NCBI RefSeq assembly: GCF_002272245.1
Contig: NZ_NPDD01000085.1
Location: forward strand, 1 to 64,000
Reading direction: 5' to 3'
DNA: 64,000 nucleotides
From: Bacillus sp. 7884-1
GTDB taxonomy: Bacteria > Bacillota > Bacilli > Bacillales > Cytobacillaceae
This document shows positions 17,118-26,039 of this stretch, in pieces. The notes under the pieces are model-generated. The model made no database searches. It had not been told where the DNA came from and saw only the letters and a program-made list of their open reading frames with translations. A program made the position numbers and the translations under genes. Every line of letters starts with the position of its first letter. Positions within the stretch are counted from its first letter, which is position 1.

Positions 17118-17669
17118 TTAAACTTCTAAAGGGAGGACTTCTGTTATAAGTAGAGATTCCTCCGAAAATATGCAATACAAATCTGTACTCATATTATGTA
17201 TTAGAGCCTTTCGTATTAACAAACCTTCATAGCCCTGTTTGATAAGACTCTTGCGAAATTCTGTATTGGCTTCTTCTTTATTTAATAGAATAGAACCATC
17301 TTTCCAGGTAACGTTTCTTTTTTTTGCGCCTAAATAATCACAATAAACGTCACGTTCCCTCATAAACATATCATAAGATTCCTCTGTATTAGATTCATAA
17401 ATTTTTAAATTTGGTTCATCTATATATACTTTATAGATATTGCCACTAACGGGTCTTTCGTTTTGGATTACCTTTGGTTCTCCACTCTCCCAGAACTCGC
17501 TCTTTGATTTTTCGATAACCGTCTTAGAACCAATTGCAAAAGGTTTTGCTGAATGAATATCCGAAGTAAACCAAAATCCAATGGTATTAATATCGTTACT
17601 TAAATTTTGGAATGCCGTTTCTATATTAAAAGTGTGAAATTTTCTTATTGACCCATGGTAAACAATCAT
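17118..17669 (-). CDS. ADP-ribosyltransferase-fold-like protein
   Basis: 183 residues from the ATG at 17669, which has GTGGAGGT nine bases upstream. The N-terminus MIVYHGSIRKFHTFN and then IGFWFTSDIHSAKPFA resemble the YHGS...F and GFYFT...A strands of H-Y-E type ADP-ribosyltransferase folds, including PolyVal-associated and DUF3990-like proteins. No secretion signal and no immunity-like neighbour is visible. The fold call is pattern-based and moderate; activity is not established. It converges with the DUF2935 gene and lies between the two hairpin-repeat copies. Confidence 0.5.
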   Translation of the reverse strand: MIVYHGSIRKFHTFNIETAFQNLSNDINTIGFWFTSDIHSAKPFAIGSKTVIEKSKSEFWESGEPKVIQNERPVSGNIYKVYIDEPNLKIYESNTEESYDMFMRERDVYCDYLGAKKRNVTWKDGSILLNKEEANTEFRKSLIKQGYEGLLIRKALIHNMSTDLYCIFSEESLLITEVLPLEV

Positions 17670-17778
17670 TTTCAGAACCTCCACTATTAATATTCCCCAA
17701 ATTTTAGATTAATTTCTTCGGTATAATTCTTTTACACTCTTTAGATAATATAACTGATTTACTAAAGGAGATGACAGA

Positions 17779-17925
17779 ATGAAGACTAAGGATAATTTTA
17801 AAACAGGAGCAAAGGTAACAGCTGATAATCAGATTTACGGAACACCTAATAGCAATAGTAAAAATGGTACCGGTGACTCACCAAATGATAATGTCGGTAA
17901 GAATAAAAAGGGACTTGATCGTTAA
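17779..17925 (+). CDS. Small hydrophilic protein (48 aa), unknown
   Basis: ATG at 17779 follows AAAGGAG; it runs 48 codons to TAA. The product is rich in Asn, Lys, Gly and Asp (GTPNSNSKNGTGDSPNDNVG) with no cysteine or hydrophobic stretch. In size and composition it resembles minor spore or disordered proteins of Bacillus, but no family was recognised. Confidence 0.5.
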   Translation: MKTKDNFKTGAKVTADNQIYGTPNSNSKNGTGDSPNDNVGKNKKGLDR

Positions 17926-18000
17926 GGAAGCAGCCAATTTATATTCGCTGTTTTTTTGAACAAAAGGTCAGGAATTGAATCCTTAATGAACACAAGAAGA

Positions 18001-18066
18001 TTGCCAGGGGGATTGCCAGGGGGACGGTTCTCCCGGTCCAAAAGGCCGGGAGAACCGTCCCCTTGG
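18001..18066. repeat. GGGGACGGTTCT hairpin repeat, copy 2
   Basis: Hairpin at 18016-18066 with loop AAAA, almost identical to the copy at 16114-16164. It is preceded by a short partial duplication, TTGCCAGGGGGA repeated at 18001 and 18014. The right arm is followed by TTTTTT, so on the plus strand it could also act as a terminator upstream of the MarR operon. Confidence 0.8.
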
Positions 18067-18098
18067 TTTTTTATTGAAAAATAAGCATATAATAATAT

Positions 18099-18121
18099 AT
18101 TATCTAATAGTATTAGATAAT
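18099..18121. promoter_or_regulatory. Operator palindrome for the MarR regulator
   Basis: Perfect 23-bp palindrome with half-site ATTATCTAATA and its exact complement around a central G, ending 18 bases before the marR start. A 15/21 match to its central 21 bases lies upstream of the first ABC gene at 18611-18631. Confidence 0.75.
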
Positions 18122-18139
18122 TTTAAAAGGAGTTAAGTA

Positions 18140-18586
18140 ATGGATTACAAAACGTTAGCGGAAGAACTTTTTCATATTATGACTAGGACAGCTAAATTGC
18201 CGTTTCAGAAAAAAGTAGACGATCTTTCTCATGGAGAGAGAAGAATATTAGGGTATCTAACTTTTGGAAAAAATGGAGTTCCGTCAGGTGATCTCAGTGA
18301 GAAGCTGGGTCTCACCACCCCTCGTGTTGCATCCGCCCTCAATAGTTTAGCCAAAAAAGGTTTTATTGAACGCAACAGGGATGAAAATGACAAACGAATG
18401 GTTATTGTCACGATAACGGAGACGGGTAAAAGCTTTATAATGGAAGAATATAATAAACTGATTTCGATGATGCAGCAAACACTTCAAAAACTTGGTGAAA
18501 AAGATGCTCAAGAATTAATTCGAATTATTAAACGAATTAAGGATATTACCAATGAAATGAATGATCAAGAATGCAGGCATGAATAA
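18140..18586 (+). CDS. MarR-family transcriptional regulator
   Basis: 148 residues with a winged-helix core: LSHGERRILGYL, the recognition helix region LTTPRVASALNSLAKKGFIER, and the wing DENDKRMVIVTITETG, followed by a C-terminal dimerisation helix. AAAAGGAG precedes the ATG. It stands directly before two ABC exporter half-genes with a palindrome on its own promoter and a related site before them, the usual layout of a drug-responsive autorepressor. The inducer is unknown. Confidence 0.9.
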   Translation: MDYKTLAEELFHIMTRTAKLPFQKKVDDLSHGERRILGYLTFGKNGVPSGDLSEKLGLTTPRVASALNSLAKKGFIERNRDENDKRMVIVTITETGKSFIMEEYNKLISMMQQTLQKLGEKDAQELIRIIKRIKDITNEMNDQECRHE

Positions 18587-18610
18587 AGGGTCTGCCTTAT
18601 TTTTATAAAA

Positions 18611-18631
18611 GTATCTAACACTATTAGGTTT
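18611..18631. promoter_or_regulatory. Second, imperfect MarR operator
   Basis: GTATCTAACACTATTAGGTT plus one base matches the upstream 21-bp palindrome core at 15 of 21 positions, including both inner blocks TATCTAA and TATTAG. It lies about 30 bases before the first ABC gene. Confidence 0.5.
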
Positions 18632-18660
18632 ATTGCAAATGGTTCACAGGAGGGATAAAC

Positions 18661-20424
18661 ATGTTGAAAATTTTTAAATATCTACAGAAAAAAGAATACC
18701 TGTTAATTATGTTTAGTTTGGTATTTATTGTGACACAGGTGTATCTTGATTTGAAGCTTCCTGATTATATGCATGAAATCACCATGCTTGTACAGACGGA
18801 AGGAAGTAAGATGAGCGATGTTCTCCTTCAAGGCGGATATATGCTTTTGTGTGCAGTTGGTAGTATGATCGCTTCTATCATTGTTGGTTTCTTCGCAGCT
18901 AAAGTCGCTGCCGGTTTTTCTGTTCGCCTTAGAGCGATGGTGTTCGAGAAGACGATGTCTTTTTCTATTGAAGAAATCAACGGCTTTTCAACAGCAAGTT
19001 TGATTACCCGATCAACAAATGATATCACCCAAATTCAACTACTTATTGCAATGGGACTACAAGTAATCGTAAAGGCCCCGATATTAGCTGTTTGGGCAGT
19101 TTTTAAGATTATGGGGAAAAGCTGGCAATGGTCGGCAGCTACAGGAATTGCTGTTTTATTCCTTGTTTTCATGCTGTGTATTCTTATTTTTGTTGCCATG
19201 CCAAAATTCAAAATTATTCAGAGTTTAACAGATAACTTGAATCGTGTAACAAGAGAAAACTTGTCAGGTATTCGTGTTGTTCATGCCTATAACGCTAGTA
19301 ATTATCAGGAGAAGAAATTTGAAGAAGCCAACAGTGCGCTTACAAATACAAATCTCTTCACTAGCCGGGCGATGGCGATTATGATGCCGACTATGGGGAT
19401 CATCATGTCAGGTATGGGTCTAGCAATCTATTGGATTGGTGCCTTCTTAATTAATGGAGCTGCACAAACGGATAAATTATCCTTGTTCTCGGATATGATT
19501 GTATTTTCGTCTTACGCCATGCAGGTTATTATGGCCTTTATGATGCTTTCATTTGTGTTTATCATGCTTCCACGTGCTTCTGTTTCTGCAAAACGTATTA
19601 AAGAAGTGCTTGATACCGAAGCAACAATCATTGATGGAAACGTGACAGAAGGGAAAACTGGTCTTTCTGGAGAAATTGAATTCCGAAATGTAAGTTTTAA
19701 ATATCCTGATGCAGCACAGTATATCCTTCGAAGTATAAGTTTCACTGCTAGCAAAGGTGAAACGGTAGCATTTATTGGCTCAACAGGCAGTGGTAAAAGT
19801 ACACTACTAAACCTAATTCCTCGCTATTTTGATGCAACAGAAGGGGAAGTGTTGGTGGATGGTGTGAATGTCAAACAATATACCCAGGATTCGTTACGCA
19901 AAAAAATCGGTTATGTATCGCAAAAAGCAGTGTTATTCAGCGGTACAGTTACTTCGAATGTTGCTTATGGGGACAATGGAAAAATTTCAGAAAATAAATC
20001 AGTTGTCAAAAAGGCCATTGATATTGCACAGGGAACTGAATTTGTTGAAAAGATGGAAGACCAGTATAACGGTGCTATTGCACAAGGCGGTACCAATATT
20101 TCTGGTGGCCAAAAACAAAGATTATCAATCGCAAGGGCAGTTTATAGAGACCCAGAAATTTATATTTTCGATGATTCATTCTCAGCGCTTGATTATAAGA
20201 CCGATCGAGTACTGCGGTCCGAACTCAAAAAAGAGACAAAAGATGCCACTACATTAATTGTGGGTCAGCGTATCGGTACCATTAAGGATGCAGATCGGAT
20301 CGTGGTACTTAACGAAGGGGAAGTAGTTGGCATTGGAACACATAATGAGTTGATGCAAAATTGCAGTGTTTATCAGGAGATTGCTTATTCTCAGTTGTCA
20401 AAGGAGGAGCTTGAAATTGGTTAA
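18661..20424 (+). CDS. ABC exporter half-transporter, degenerate-site subunit (BmrC-like)
   Basis: 587 residues: six transmembrane helices (about 1-310), then an ATPase domain. GSTGSGKST is Walker A; ISGGQKQR is the signature. Walker B reads IYIFDDSFSALD, with Asp where the catalytic Glu normally stands, and the switch region is VGQRIGTI, with Gln for the usual His. One ATP site of the pair is therefore non-catalytic, as in BmrCD/LmrCD type heterodimers. It overlaps the next gene, which encodes the active partner. Probably exports drugs or other amphiphiles; substrate unknown. Confidence 0.9.
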   Translation: MLKIFKYLQKKEYLLIMFSLVFIVTQVYLDLKLPDYMHEITMLVQTEGSKMSDVLLQGGYMLLCAVGSMIASIIVGFFAAKVAAGFSVRLRAMVFEKTMSFSIEEINGFSTASLITRSTNDITQIQLLIAMGLQVIVKAPILAVWAVFKIMGKSWQWSAATGIAVLFLVFMLCILIFVAMPKFKIIQSLTDNLNRVTRENLSGIRVVHAYNASNYQEKKFEEANSALTNTNLFTSRAMAIMMPTMGIIMSGMGLAIYWIGAFLINGAAQTDKLSLFSDMIVFSSYAMQVIMAFMMLSFVFIMLPRASVSAKRIKEVLDTEATIIDGNVTEGKTGLSGEIEFRNVSFKYPDAAQYILRSISFTASKGETVAFIGSTGSGKSTLLNLIPRYFDATEGEVLVDGVNVKQYTQDSLRKKIGYVSQKAVLFSGTVTSNVAYGDNGKISENKSVVKKAIDIAQGTEFVEKMEDQYNGAIAQGGTNISGGQKQRLSIARAVYRDPEIYIFDDSFSALDYKTDRVLRSELKKETKDATTLIVGQRIGTIKDADRIVVLNEGEVVGIGTHNELMQNCSVYQEIAYSQLSKEELEIG

Positions 20425-22231
20425 GGAGAAAATTGAAAATCGCATGAAAACCTCCCGTAGAAATGGAGAATCTGGTGGAAAAACCAAAGATTTTAAGAAA
20501 ACGATAAAGCAGCTCATCTCCTATTGTAAGGTATATTTACCAGCTATCATCATTGCATTGATCCTTGCAATGGCAGGGGCTGTTTTCAGTATTATAGGAC
20601 CGGATCTACTTAGTGAGATTACGGATTTGATTACAGAAGGAATGATGACGAGCATTGATCTTGATGCTGTTGTCAAGGTCGCAACACTTCTGGCAATCCT
20701 TTATGGCTTAGGGTTTGTATTTAACTATATACAAGGGTTCATTATGGCTACAGTCACGCAGCGTGTTTCAAAGAACTTACGAAGTGATCTTTCTACCAAA
20801 ATTAACCGTTTACCATTAAAATACTTTGATGCAACAAGTACCGGAGACGTCCTTAGTCGTGTTACGAACGATGTAGATATGATTGGTCAAACGATGAATC
20901 AAAGTTTAAGTACTCTTGTTTCAGCAATAACCATGTTTCTTGGCACGCTCATCATGATGTTCTACACCAATTGGATCATGGCCATAGCAGCAATATCGTC
21001 TACTATAGTTGGGTTTGGTTTAATGACCTTCATTATCTCCAAATCGCAAAAATACTTTGCTCAGCAGCAAAAAGAGCTAGGAAAATTGAATGGTCATATA
21101 GAAGAAATTTATTCCGGCCACAATGTAGTGAAGGTTTATAACGGAGAGAAAGAAGCAAGGGAAACCTTCCATGAGATTAACACGAGACTATATACGAGCG
21201 CATGGAAATCTCAATTCATGTCAGGGCTTATGATGCCATTAATGATGTTTGTTGGTAATTTTGGCTTTGTCGTTGTTTGTATTGTTGGGGCAGTTCTTGC
21301 CGTGAATAATATGATTTCATTTGGTGTGATTGTTGCCTTTATGCTTTATATCCGTCTGTTTACCCAGCCGCTTACCCAGCTTGCTCAGGCAGCTACAAAC
21401 CTCCAGTCAACAGCAGCTGCTAGTGAACGTGTTTTTGAATTTCTCGCTGAAGAAGAAGTTGCAAATGAAAGTGATAAAAAGGAAAAGCTTGAAAGTGCAG
21501 TTGGTGATGTCGAGTTTAAGAATGTACGCTTTGGCTATAGTGAAGATAAAATGGTCATCAATAACTTTTCAGCAACAGCTAAGGCAGGGGAAAAAGTGGC
21601 GATTGTCGGGCCTACAGGTGCTGGGAAGACAACCTTGGTTAACCTCCTAATGCGTTTCTATGAATACAACGGTGGTGAAATACTGATTGATGGTGTTCCA
21701 ATCAATACATTAACTCGGGAAAACATTCATGGTCTATTTAGTATGGTGCTACAAGATACCTGGCTTTTCGAAGGAACGATTCGTGAAAATATTGTTTATT
21801 CAAGAGATGAGGTAAGTGATGAAGAGGTAGAGGCTGCCTGCAAATCAGTGGGGCTGCACCACTTTATTAAAACCCTGCCAATGGGATATGATACGATTCT
21901 CGACAATAAAGCAAATCTTTCAGCTGGGCAAAAACAGCTTATTACCATTGCAAGGGCGATGATTGATAATAAACCATTACTAATTTTAGATGAGGCGACA
22001 AGTTCGGTGGATACTCGAACAGAAGTATTGATTCAACGGGCAATGGATAAATTAACTGTCGGAAAAACTTCATTTGTCATTGCTCACCGACTTTCTACTA
22101 TTAAAAATGCAGACTTAATCCTTGTGATGAAGGATGGAGACATAATTGAAAGTGGAAATCATGAAGAACTACTTTCGAAAAATGGTTTTTATGCTGAGCT
22201 TTATAATAGTCAGTTTGAAAATGCATCCTAA
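20417..22231 (+). CDS. ABC exporter half-transporter, catalytic subunit (BmrD-like)
   Basis: Six transmembrane helices and an ATPase domain with GPTGAGKTT (Walker A), LSAGQKQL (variant signature), LLILDEATSSVD (Walker B with catalytic Glu) and IAHRLSTI (switch His). The complete Walker B and altered signature complement the degenerate partner encoded just before. A TTG start at 20417 is chosen: AAGGAGG lies nine bases upstream and it overlaps the previous stop by eight bases, giving 604 residues. An ATG at 20444 would be poorly spaced. Confidence 0.88.
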   Translation: MVKEKIENRMKTSRRNGESGGKTKDFKKTIKQLISYCKVYLPAIIIALILAMAGAVFSIIGPDLLSEITDLITEGMMTSIDLDAVVKVATLLAILYGLGFVFNYIQGFIMATVTQRVSKNLRSDLSTKINRLPLKYFDATSTGDVLSRVTNDVDMIGQTMNQSLSTLVSAITMFLGTLIMMFYTNWIMAIAAISSTIVGFGLMTFIISKSQKYFAQQQKELGKLNGHIEEIYSGHNVVKVYNGEKEARETFHEINTRLYTSAWKSQFMSGLMMPLMMFVGNFGFVVVCIVGAVLAVNNMISFGVIVAFMLYIRLFTQPLTQLAQAATNLQSTAAASERVFEFLAEEEVANESDKKEKLESAVGDVEFKNVRFGYSEDKMVINNFSATAKAGEKVAIVGPTGAGKTTLVNLLMRFYEYNGGEILIDGVPINTLTRENIHGLFSMVLQDTWLFEGTIRENIVYSRDEVSDEEVEAACKSVGLHHFIKTLPMGYDTILDNKANLSAGQKQLITIARAMIDNKPLLILDEATSSVDTRTEVLIQRAMDKLTVGKTSFVIAHRLSTIKNADLILVMKDGDIIESGNHEELLSKNGFYAELYNSQFENAS

Positions 22232-22251
22232 TATGTATCTATAAAAAGATA

Positions 22252-22293
22252 AAAAAATCGCCGGAGAAAAATTTTTCTCCGGCGATTTTTTTA
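22252..22293 (+). terminator. Terminator of the MarR-ABC operon
   Basis: Long perfect stem AAATCGCCGGAGAAAAA / TTTTTCTCCGGCGATTT followed by T residues. Confidence 0.95.
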
Positions 22294-22369
22294 TGGACTT
22301 ATTTATGATATATACCCTTACCCCTTCATATTATTTATTAATTAACAAAGGGATAATGGGGGGATTTCG

Positions 22370-22573
22370 ATGGATATCCATAATTGTCCGGTATGTATGG
22401 CATTAAGAATGTTCGAGGATGGTAGATGTACAAATTGTGGGTATTGTTCCAGTATTAGAGCATCAATAAATGAACTGTATTCTCAAAAAAAGAATAAGAA
22501 ATACCAAGAATACGAGACAATAAAAAGGGTAGGGGAAAAAAGGATTAGTTTAGTGAGGTCATTAAAACGGTAA
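22370..22573 (+). CDS. Small putative zinc-ribbon protein (67 aa)
   Basis: A GGGGGG ribosome site precedes the ATG. The N-terminal third contains two Cys pairs, CPVC and CTNC, fourteen residues apart, followed by CGYCSS, which looks like a small zinc ribbon. The remainder is basic and helical (SQKKNKKYQEYE). No family was recognised; it may be a nucleic-acid-binding accessory protein. Confidence 0.55.
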   Translation: MDIHNCPVCMALRMFEDGRCTNCGYCSSIRASINELYSQKKNKKYQEYETIKRVGEKRISLVRSLKR

Positions 22574-22612
22574 GGGGAAGGGGAGTTAAAGATGTCTCCC
22601 CCTCATAGAAAT

Positions 22613-24619
22613 TTAAGCAACTGTCCTTTGCGGTATACTAGATTTTGAAACTTTAAATCTGTCCCTAGCAATAGTATAGAATTTTGAAATGATTAGTAGA
22701 AACAAAAATACAATCAGTGCTGCCACCTGGGCAGGGGATTGTTTTTCCGTCGTAGTCTCAAAGGAATTTGTGCTTTCGCCTATTGTGTTGTGTGCTGTTA
22801 CAAAATACGAATACGTGTTGCCAGTATAGCGCTTTGCACTTTTATCCAGAAAGTTTGTCGCAGTTAGATTTTCTGCGATAGGTTTGTAATCACTGCTCAC
22901 TCCAAATCCATTAACCTTCTTGCGGTAGACTGTATAGGAGGTTGCACCAAATGATGGATTCCAGGTAAGTGAAACTGAATCTGTATTACTTCTGTTTGCC
23001 ATCATTCCACTTGGTTTGGCTGGGGTAGTTGTTAGTTCAGTATGAAAGGAATAGATGCCGACCTGAGTTTCCTTGCCACCTGACACAGATGATACCCTCC
23101 AGTAGTAACGTGTATCCTCACCAAGTTCCTCTACATTTACAGTTGGGATAGAAACGATTTGATCAAAGATTATATTTTTCATGCTTGAATCTGTTGCTAT
23201 CTGTAGGTGATAACTTTCAGCACCGGAATGTGTGCCCCATTTGAACGTCAGATTGGCGGGATTAACCTCAATTGCACCGCTTTTCGGCGAAACTGTAAGG
23301 GAAGAAGCTGGAACTACATGAATCATACGAGAAGCATGCGTAGGAAGATTTGCTGTGAAACCTTCTTCCATTCCTCCTAAATCTTGATGGCTCCACAAAT
23401 CACGTACGAAAGCTGAGCCCTTAATTCCTAGATCTTTCCATTTGACGCTTACATTTTTTGTAGAAGAGCCGGTATTAAAGAGTGCTAGATTGTACGAACC
23501 GTCTGGAAGGGATTGATAGAATACTTGAGAGTCCGTTTCTTTGTATAAACGTTTTCCTGCCACACCACTTTGGTTTACTCCAATTATCTCGTCATTTGTT
23601 AAAAGATTAACCCCATAATCATCCAGCTTTAACAGGTCATTTCCAATTACAAACTGAGATGCGGCAATCGCCCATAGTGATACGTAAGAACGTTTTTCAT
23701 CATTCGTAATCCCATCCTTACTTCCGTTTGCGACATTTAGTGAATCAAAGTCATTCCAGCCACCTGGCTGAGCATGTTGCTGCCACTCTGCGGCGTCATC
23801 AAACCTTCTCGATATCTTTTTCCAAGAGACAAGGTAAGGCGTTCCATAGGCTTCCACATCGTGATCAGTCCGCCATCCATTGGATAAGTTTTTCCAGGAA
23901 TCAAAGTGGTTGATATCAAGGTTGTTAGACAACTCCACATGAATCGGTCTGCCGGTTTTCTTCAATGCTTTAGCCCATACCTCAACATCTGCTATATCTT
24001 GGTTCCGAACACCATCAATTTTCAGGTAATCAATTCCATAGGAAGCAAACAGCCTAGCCCAGGAATCAATATATTCCTGCGCCCCGGGCTTTGAATAATC
24101 AATGGCATACATTTTGTCAAAATTAAAATTTTTCTTTTCGTCTTTGCTAAGATCCACGATATCTTTTGCGTGGTACGGAGTTCCTTCAATCGGAGTATTT
24201 TGATCTACCGCTGCTTTTGGAATACCAAGGGTAACATAGTGGCCGAACTTCAAACCCTTATTATGGATATAGTCCCCAAGAGCTTTCATACCATTTGGGA
24301 ATTTCTTTGGGTCTACCGCCCATCTGCCATATTCATCAACGGTAGTCCTCCAATCCAACATATAATAATCATCAAGGTTAACATATTCATATCCGTGCGA
24401 CTTAAATTTCGATGCCATTACATCAGCAGCGGCCTTGATTTTTTCCTCTGTTGGCTTTTTACGAATGGAACTCCAGCTGCTCCAGCCCATAAATGGACGG
24501 TCTGCCAGCTCATTATAAGAAGATGCACTCGCTTCTTGTGGAGTTATGATGGAAACGGTAAAAATACCAGTTAACAGTATTGAGCTGGAAACTATAGTCG
24601 AGATTACTTTTTTCAGCAT
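22613..24619 (-). CDS. Secreted, membrane-anchored GH27 alpha-galactosidase
   Basis: 668 residues: signal peptide (about 1-32), a GH27 catalytic barrel with FMGWSSWSS near the start, VNLDDYYMLDW, IDYLKIDGV (nucleophile Asp) and WRTDHDVEAYG (acid/base Asp), and a C-terminal beta-sandwich. Two fibronectin-III-like modules follow (about 440-625). Near the C-terminus QVAALIVFLFLLIISKFY is a hydrophobic helix with a short basic tail, so the enzyme is probably displayed on the outer face of the membrane. GAGGAGG precedes the ATG. It would release galactose from plant galactosides; exact specificity within GH27 is not proven. Outside the rhamnose cluster but fits the same plant-polymer lifestyle. 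Confidence 0.85.
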   Translation of the reverse strand: MLKKVISTIVSSSILLTGIFTVSIITPQEASASSYNELADRPFMGWSSWSSIRKKPTEEKIKAAADVMASKFKSHGYEYVNLDDYYMLDWRTTVDEYGRWAVDPKKFPNGMKALGDYIHNKGLKFGHYVTLGIPKAAVDQNTPIEGTPYHAKDIVDLSKDEKKNFNFDKMYAIDYSKPGAQEYIDSWARLFASYGIDYLKIDGVRNQDIADVEVWAKALKKTGRPIHVELSNNLDINHFDSWKNLSNGWRTDHDVEAYGTPYLVSWKKISRRFDDAAEWQQHAQPGGWNDFDSLNVANGSKDGITNDEKRSYVSLWAIAASQFVIGNDLLKLDDYGVNLLTNDEIIGVNQSGVAGKRLYKETDSQVFYQSLPDGSYNLALFNTGSSTKNVSVKWKDLGIKGSAFVRDLWSHQDLGGMEEGFTANLPTHASRMIHVVPASSLTVSPKSGAIEVNPANLTFKWGTHSGAESYHLQIATDSSMKNIIFDQIVSIPTVNVEELGEDTRYYWRVSSVSGGKETQVGIYSFHTELTTTPAKPSGMMANRSNTDSVSLTWNPSFGATSYTVYRKKVNGFGVSSDYKPIAENLTATNFLDKSAKRYTGNTYSYFVTAHNTIGESTNSFETTTEKQSPAQVAALIVFLFLLIISKFYTIARDRFKVSKSSIPQRTVA

Positions 24620-24782
24620 AAATGCCTCCTCAAAATAGTATGAAACTTGAAAAATTAGAAATTAAGTCATTAGTACTATATTAATATAGAAAACTCTAAA
24701 TATTAATGAGTAATATGTTCCAGCTAAAATTGCATTCTTTGATACAGGGGGAGAATGTGGTACTCCATCACTCCCAATAAAA

Positions 24783-24829
24783 AAGTGCCAGGCACCCCAA
24801 AATTTCTGGAAGGTTCCTTGCACTTCTTT
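24783..24829. repeat. GTGCCAGGCACC-type degenerate hairpin repeat
   Basis: AAGTGCCAGGCACC and GGTTCCTTGCACTT are imperfect inverted arms around a 19-base centre. The GTGCCTGGCAC core is a repeat often seen between Bacillus genes. This is a different family from the GGGGACGGTTCT repeats. It lies in the 246-base gap between two minus-strand genes, where nothing else is seen. Confidence 0.45.
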
Positions 24830-24865
24830 TTACTACATGTGACCTCTACACCCGGACTGCTAATC

Positions 24866-25783
24866 CTAAGAGGCAGATTCCAATTCCAACGATGTAGACT
24901 TTTTCTTCTTCTTAGAATGAGATATCTTCAGATTTCCTGCTACAATTCCACCCAATATTAAAACAACCCCAAGCCATTGGGACATACTTACGTGTTCTGA
25001 TAAGACTATCGAGGATAATATTACAGCTATTGGAAGTTCAGAGGACGTTAAAATGGTCCCAAGACCTGGTCCAACATGTGGCATCCCGATGGTAAATAAA
25101 ATCGGCGGCAAGACAACTCCTAGTAGGCCAAGATAAAAACCGTATGGTGCAATTTCCATTAAAACTGGTAATTGCAGCAACCCTGTTGGCGGACTAAGGA
25201 TAAAAACAGTAATCATACCACCAGTGGTAAATAGGGCACTCTTTTGCACCACTGGTGTATCTTTTTCAACAGAACTGCTAACAAAGATAAAAGTGGTATA
25301 GGTCAAAGCGGAAAGCATTCCCCATCCGATTCCTTGCCAAGTTATGTCTCCAAGGCCCACTCCAATAATTCCAGACGCAAAAATGGAACCAATAATTAGA
25401 ATACCAATGGAAACAATTTTTCCAAGTGTTGGTGGCTTTTTATAAAATACCCACTCAAATAAGCTACCAATCCAGACGAATTGAAATAAAAAGATAATCG
25501 CAAGCGAAGCGTTAAGTGATTGCAGTGATTGGTAATAAAATAGACTTGTTAAACCAAGTGGAATACCTGATATAAGTAATTTGCCTATTTTCGGCAGTGT
25601 CAGTTTTTTCTTTTTTGAAAAAAGAGCTGCTATCCAGATTAAAAGAGTCCCCATTAAGAATTGGCTTCCTGTCACCTCGCTGCTAGTAAAGCCAGCGGAA
25701 TATGCAAGCTTTACAAAAGTTGACAAGGCTCCGTAACAGCAGCCTCCTATTAAAACAATTAGTGCGTATTGCCAGGTTTTCAT
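24866..25783 (-). CDS. EamA/DMT-family permease
   Basis: 305 residues with ten hydrophobic helices in two EamA repeats (LGLTSLFYYQSLQSLNASLA in the first, VVLPPILFTIGMPHVGPG in the second), typical of drug/metabolite transporters. The C-terminus is basic and serine-rich. The ATG at 25783 is preferred because AAAGGGG lies seven bases upstream; an ATG at 25801 has no ribosome site. A strong terminator hairpin sits in the leader about 35 bases upstream, so expression may depend on antitermination. Substrate unknown. Confidence 0.85.
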   Translation of the reverse strand: MKTWQYALIVLIGGCCYGALSTFVKLAYSAGFTSSEVTGSQFLMGTLLIWIAALFSKKKKLTLPKIGKLLISGIPLGLTSLFYYQSLQSLNASLAIIFLFQFVWIGSLFEWVFYKKPPTLGKIVSIGILIIGSIFASGIIGVGLGDITWQGIGWGMLSALTYTTFIFVSSSVEKDTPVVQKSALFTTGGMITVFILSPPTGLLQLPVLMEIAPYGFYLGLLGVVLPPILFTIGMPHVGPGLGTILTSSELPIAVILSSIVLSEHVSMSQWLGVVLILGGIVAGNLKISHSKKKKKSTSLELESAS

Positions 25784-25814
25784 GTTTTTTACCCCTTTCA
25801 TTCTAAAAAAACAA

Positions 25815-25851
25815 ACAAAAAAGCCACACAGCTATATAAGAGCTGTGTGGC
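25815..25851 (-). terminator. Terminator inside the EamA permease leader
   Basis: On the minus strand GCCACACAGCT and AGCTGTGTGGC form a perfect 11-bp stem with a 7-base loop, followed by TTTTTTGTTTGTTTTTTT, about 35 bases before the permease start. No minus-strand gene lies directly upstream, so this looks like an attenuator instead of the end of another operon. Confidence 0.75.
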
Positions 25852-26039
25852 GAAAATAGAGATTTCTCTAGAAAAGTCCACAAACAATGTTTTTTTTATT
25901 TCAATTGACCTAAGCCATCATAAATGAAAACAAAACGAATGTCAATGAAAAAAGAGTTTGGTTATGAATAAAAAAACTTGTTAAGGATAGTAAAGTCAAT
26001 TTGATTTCATAACAAAAACGGAACTTGAGGGTGAAAGCT

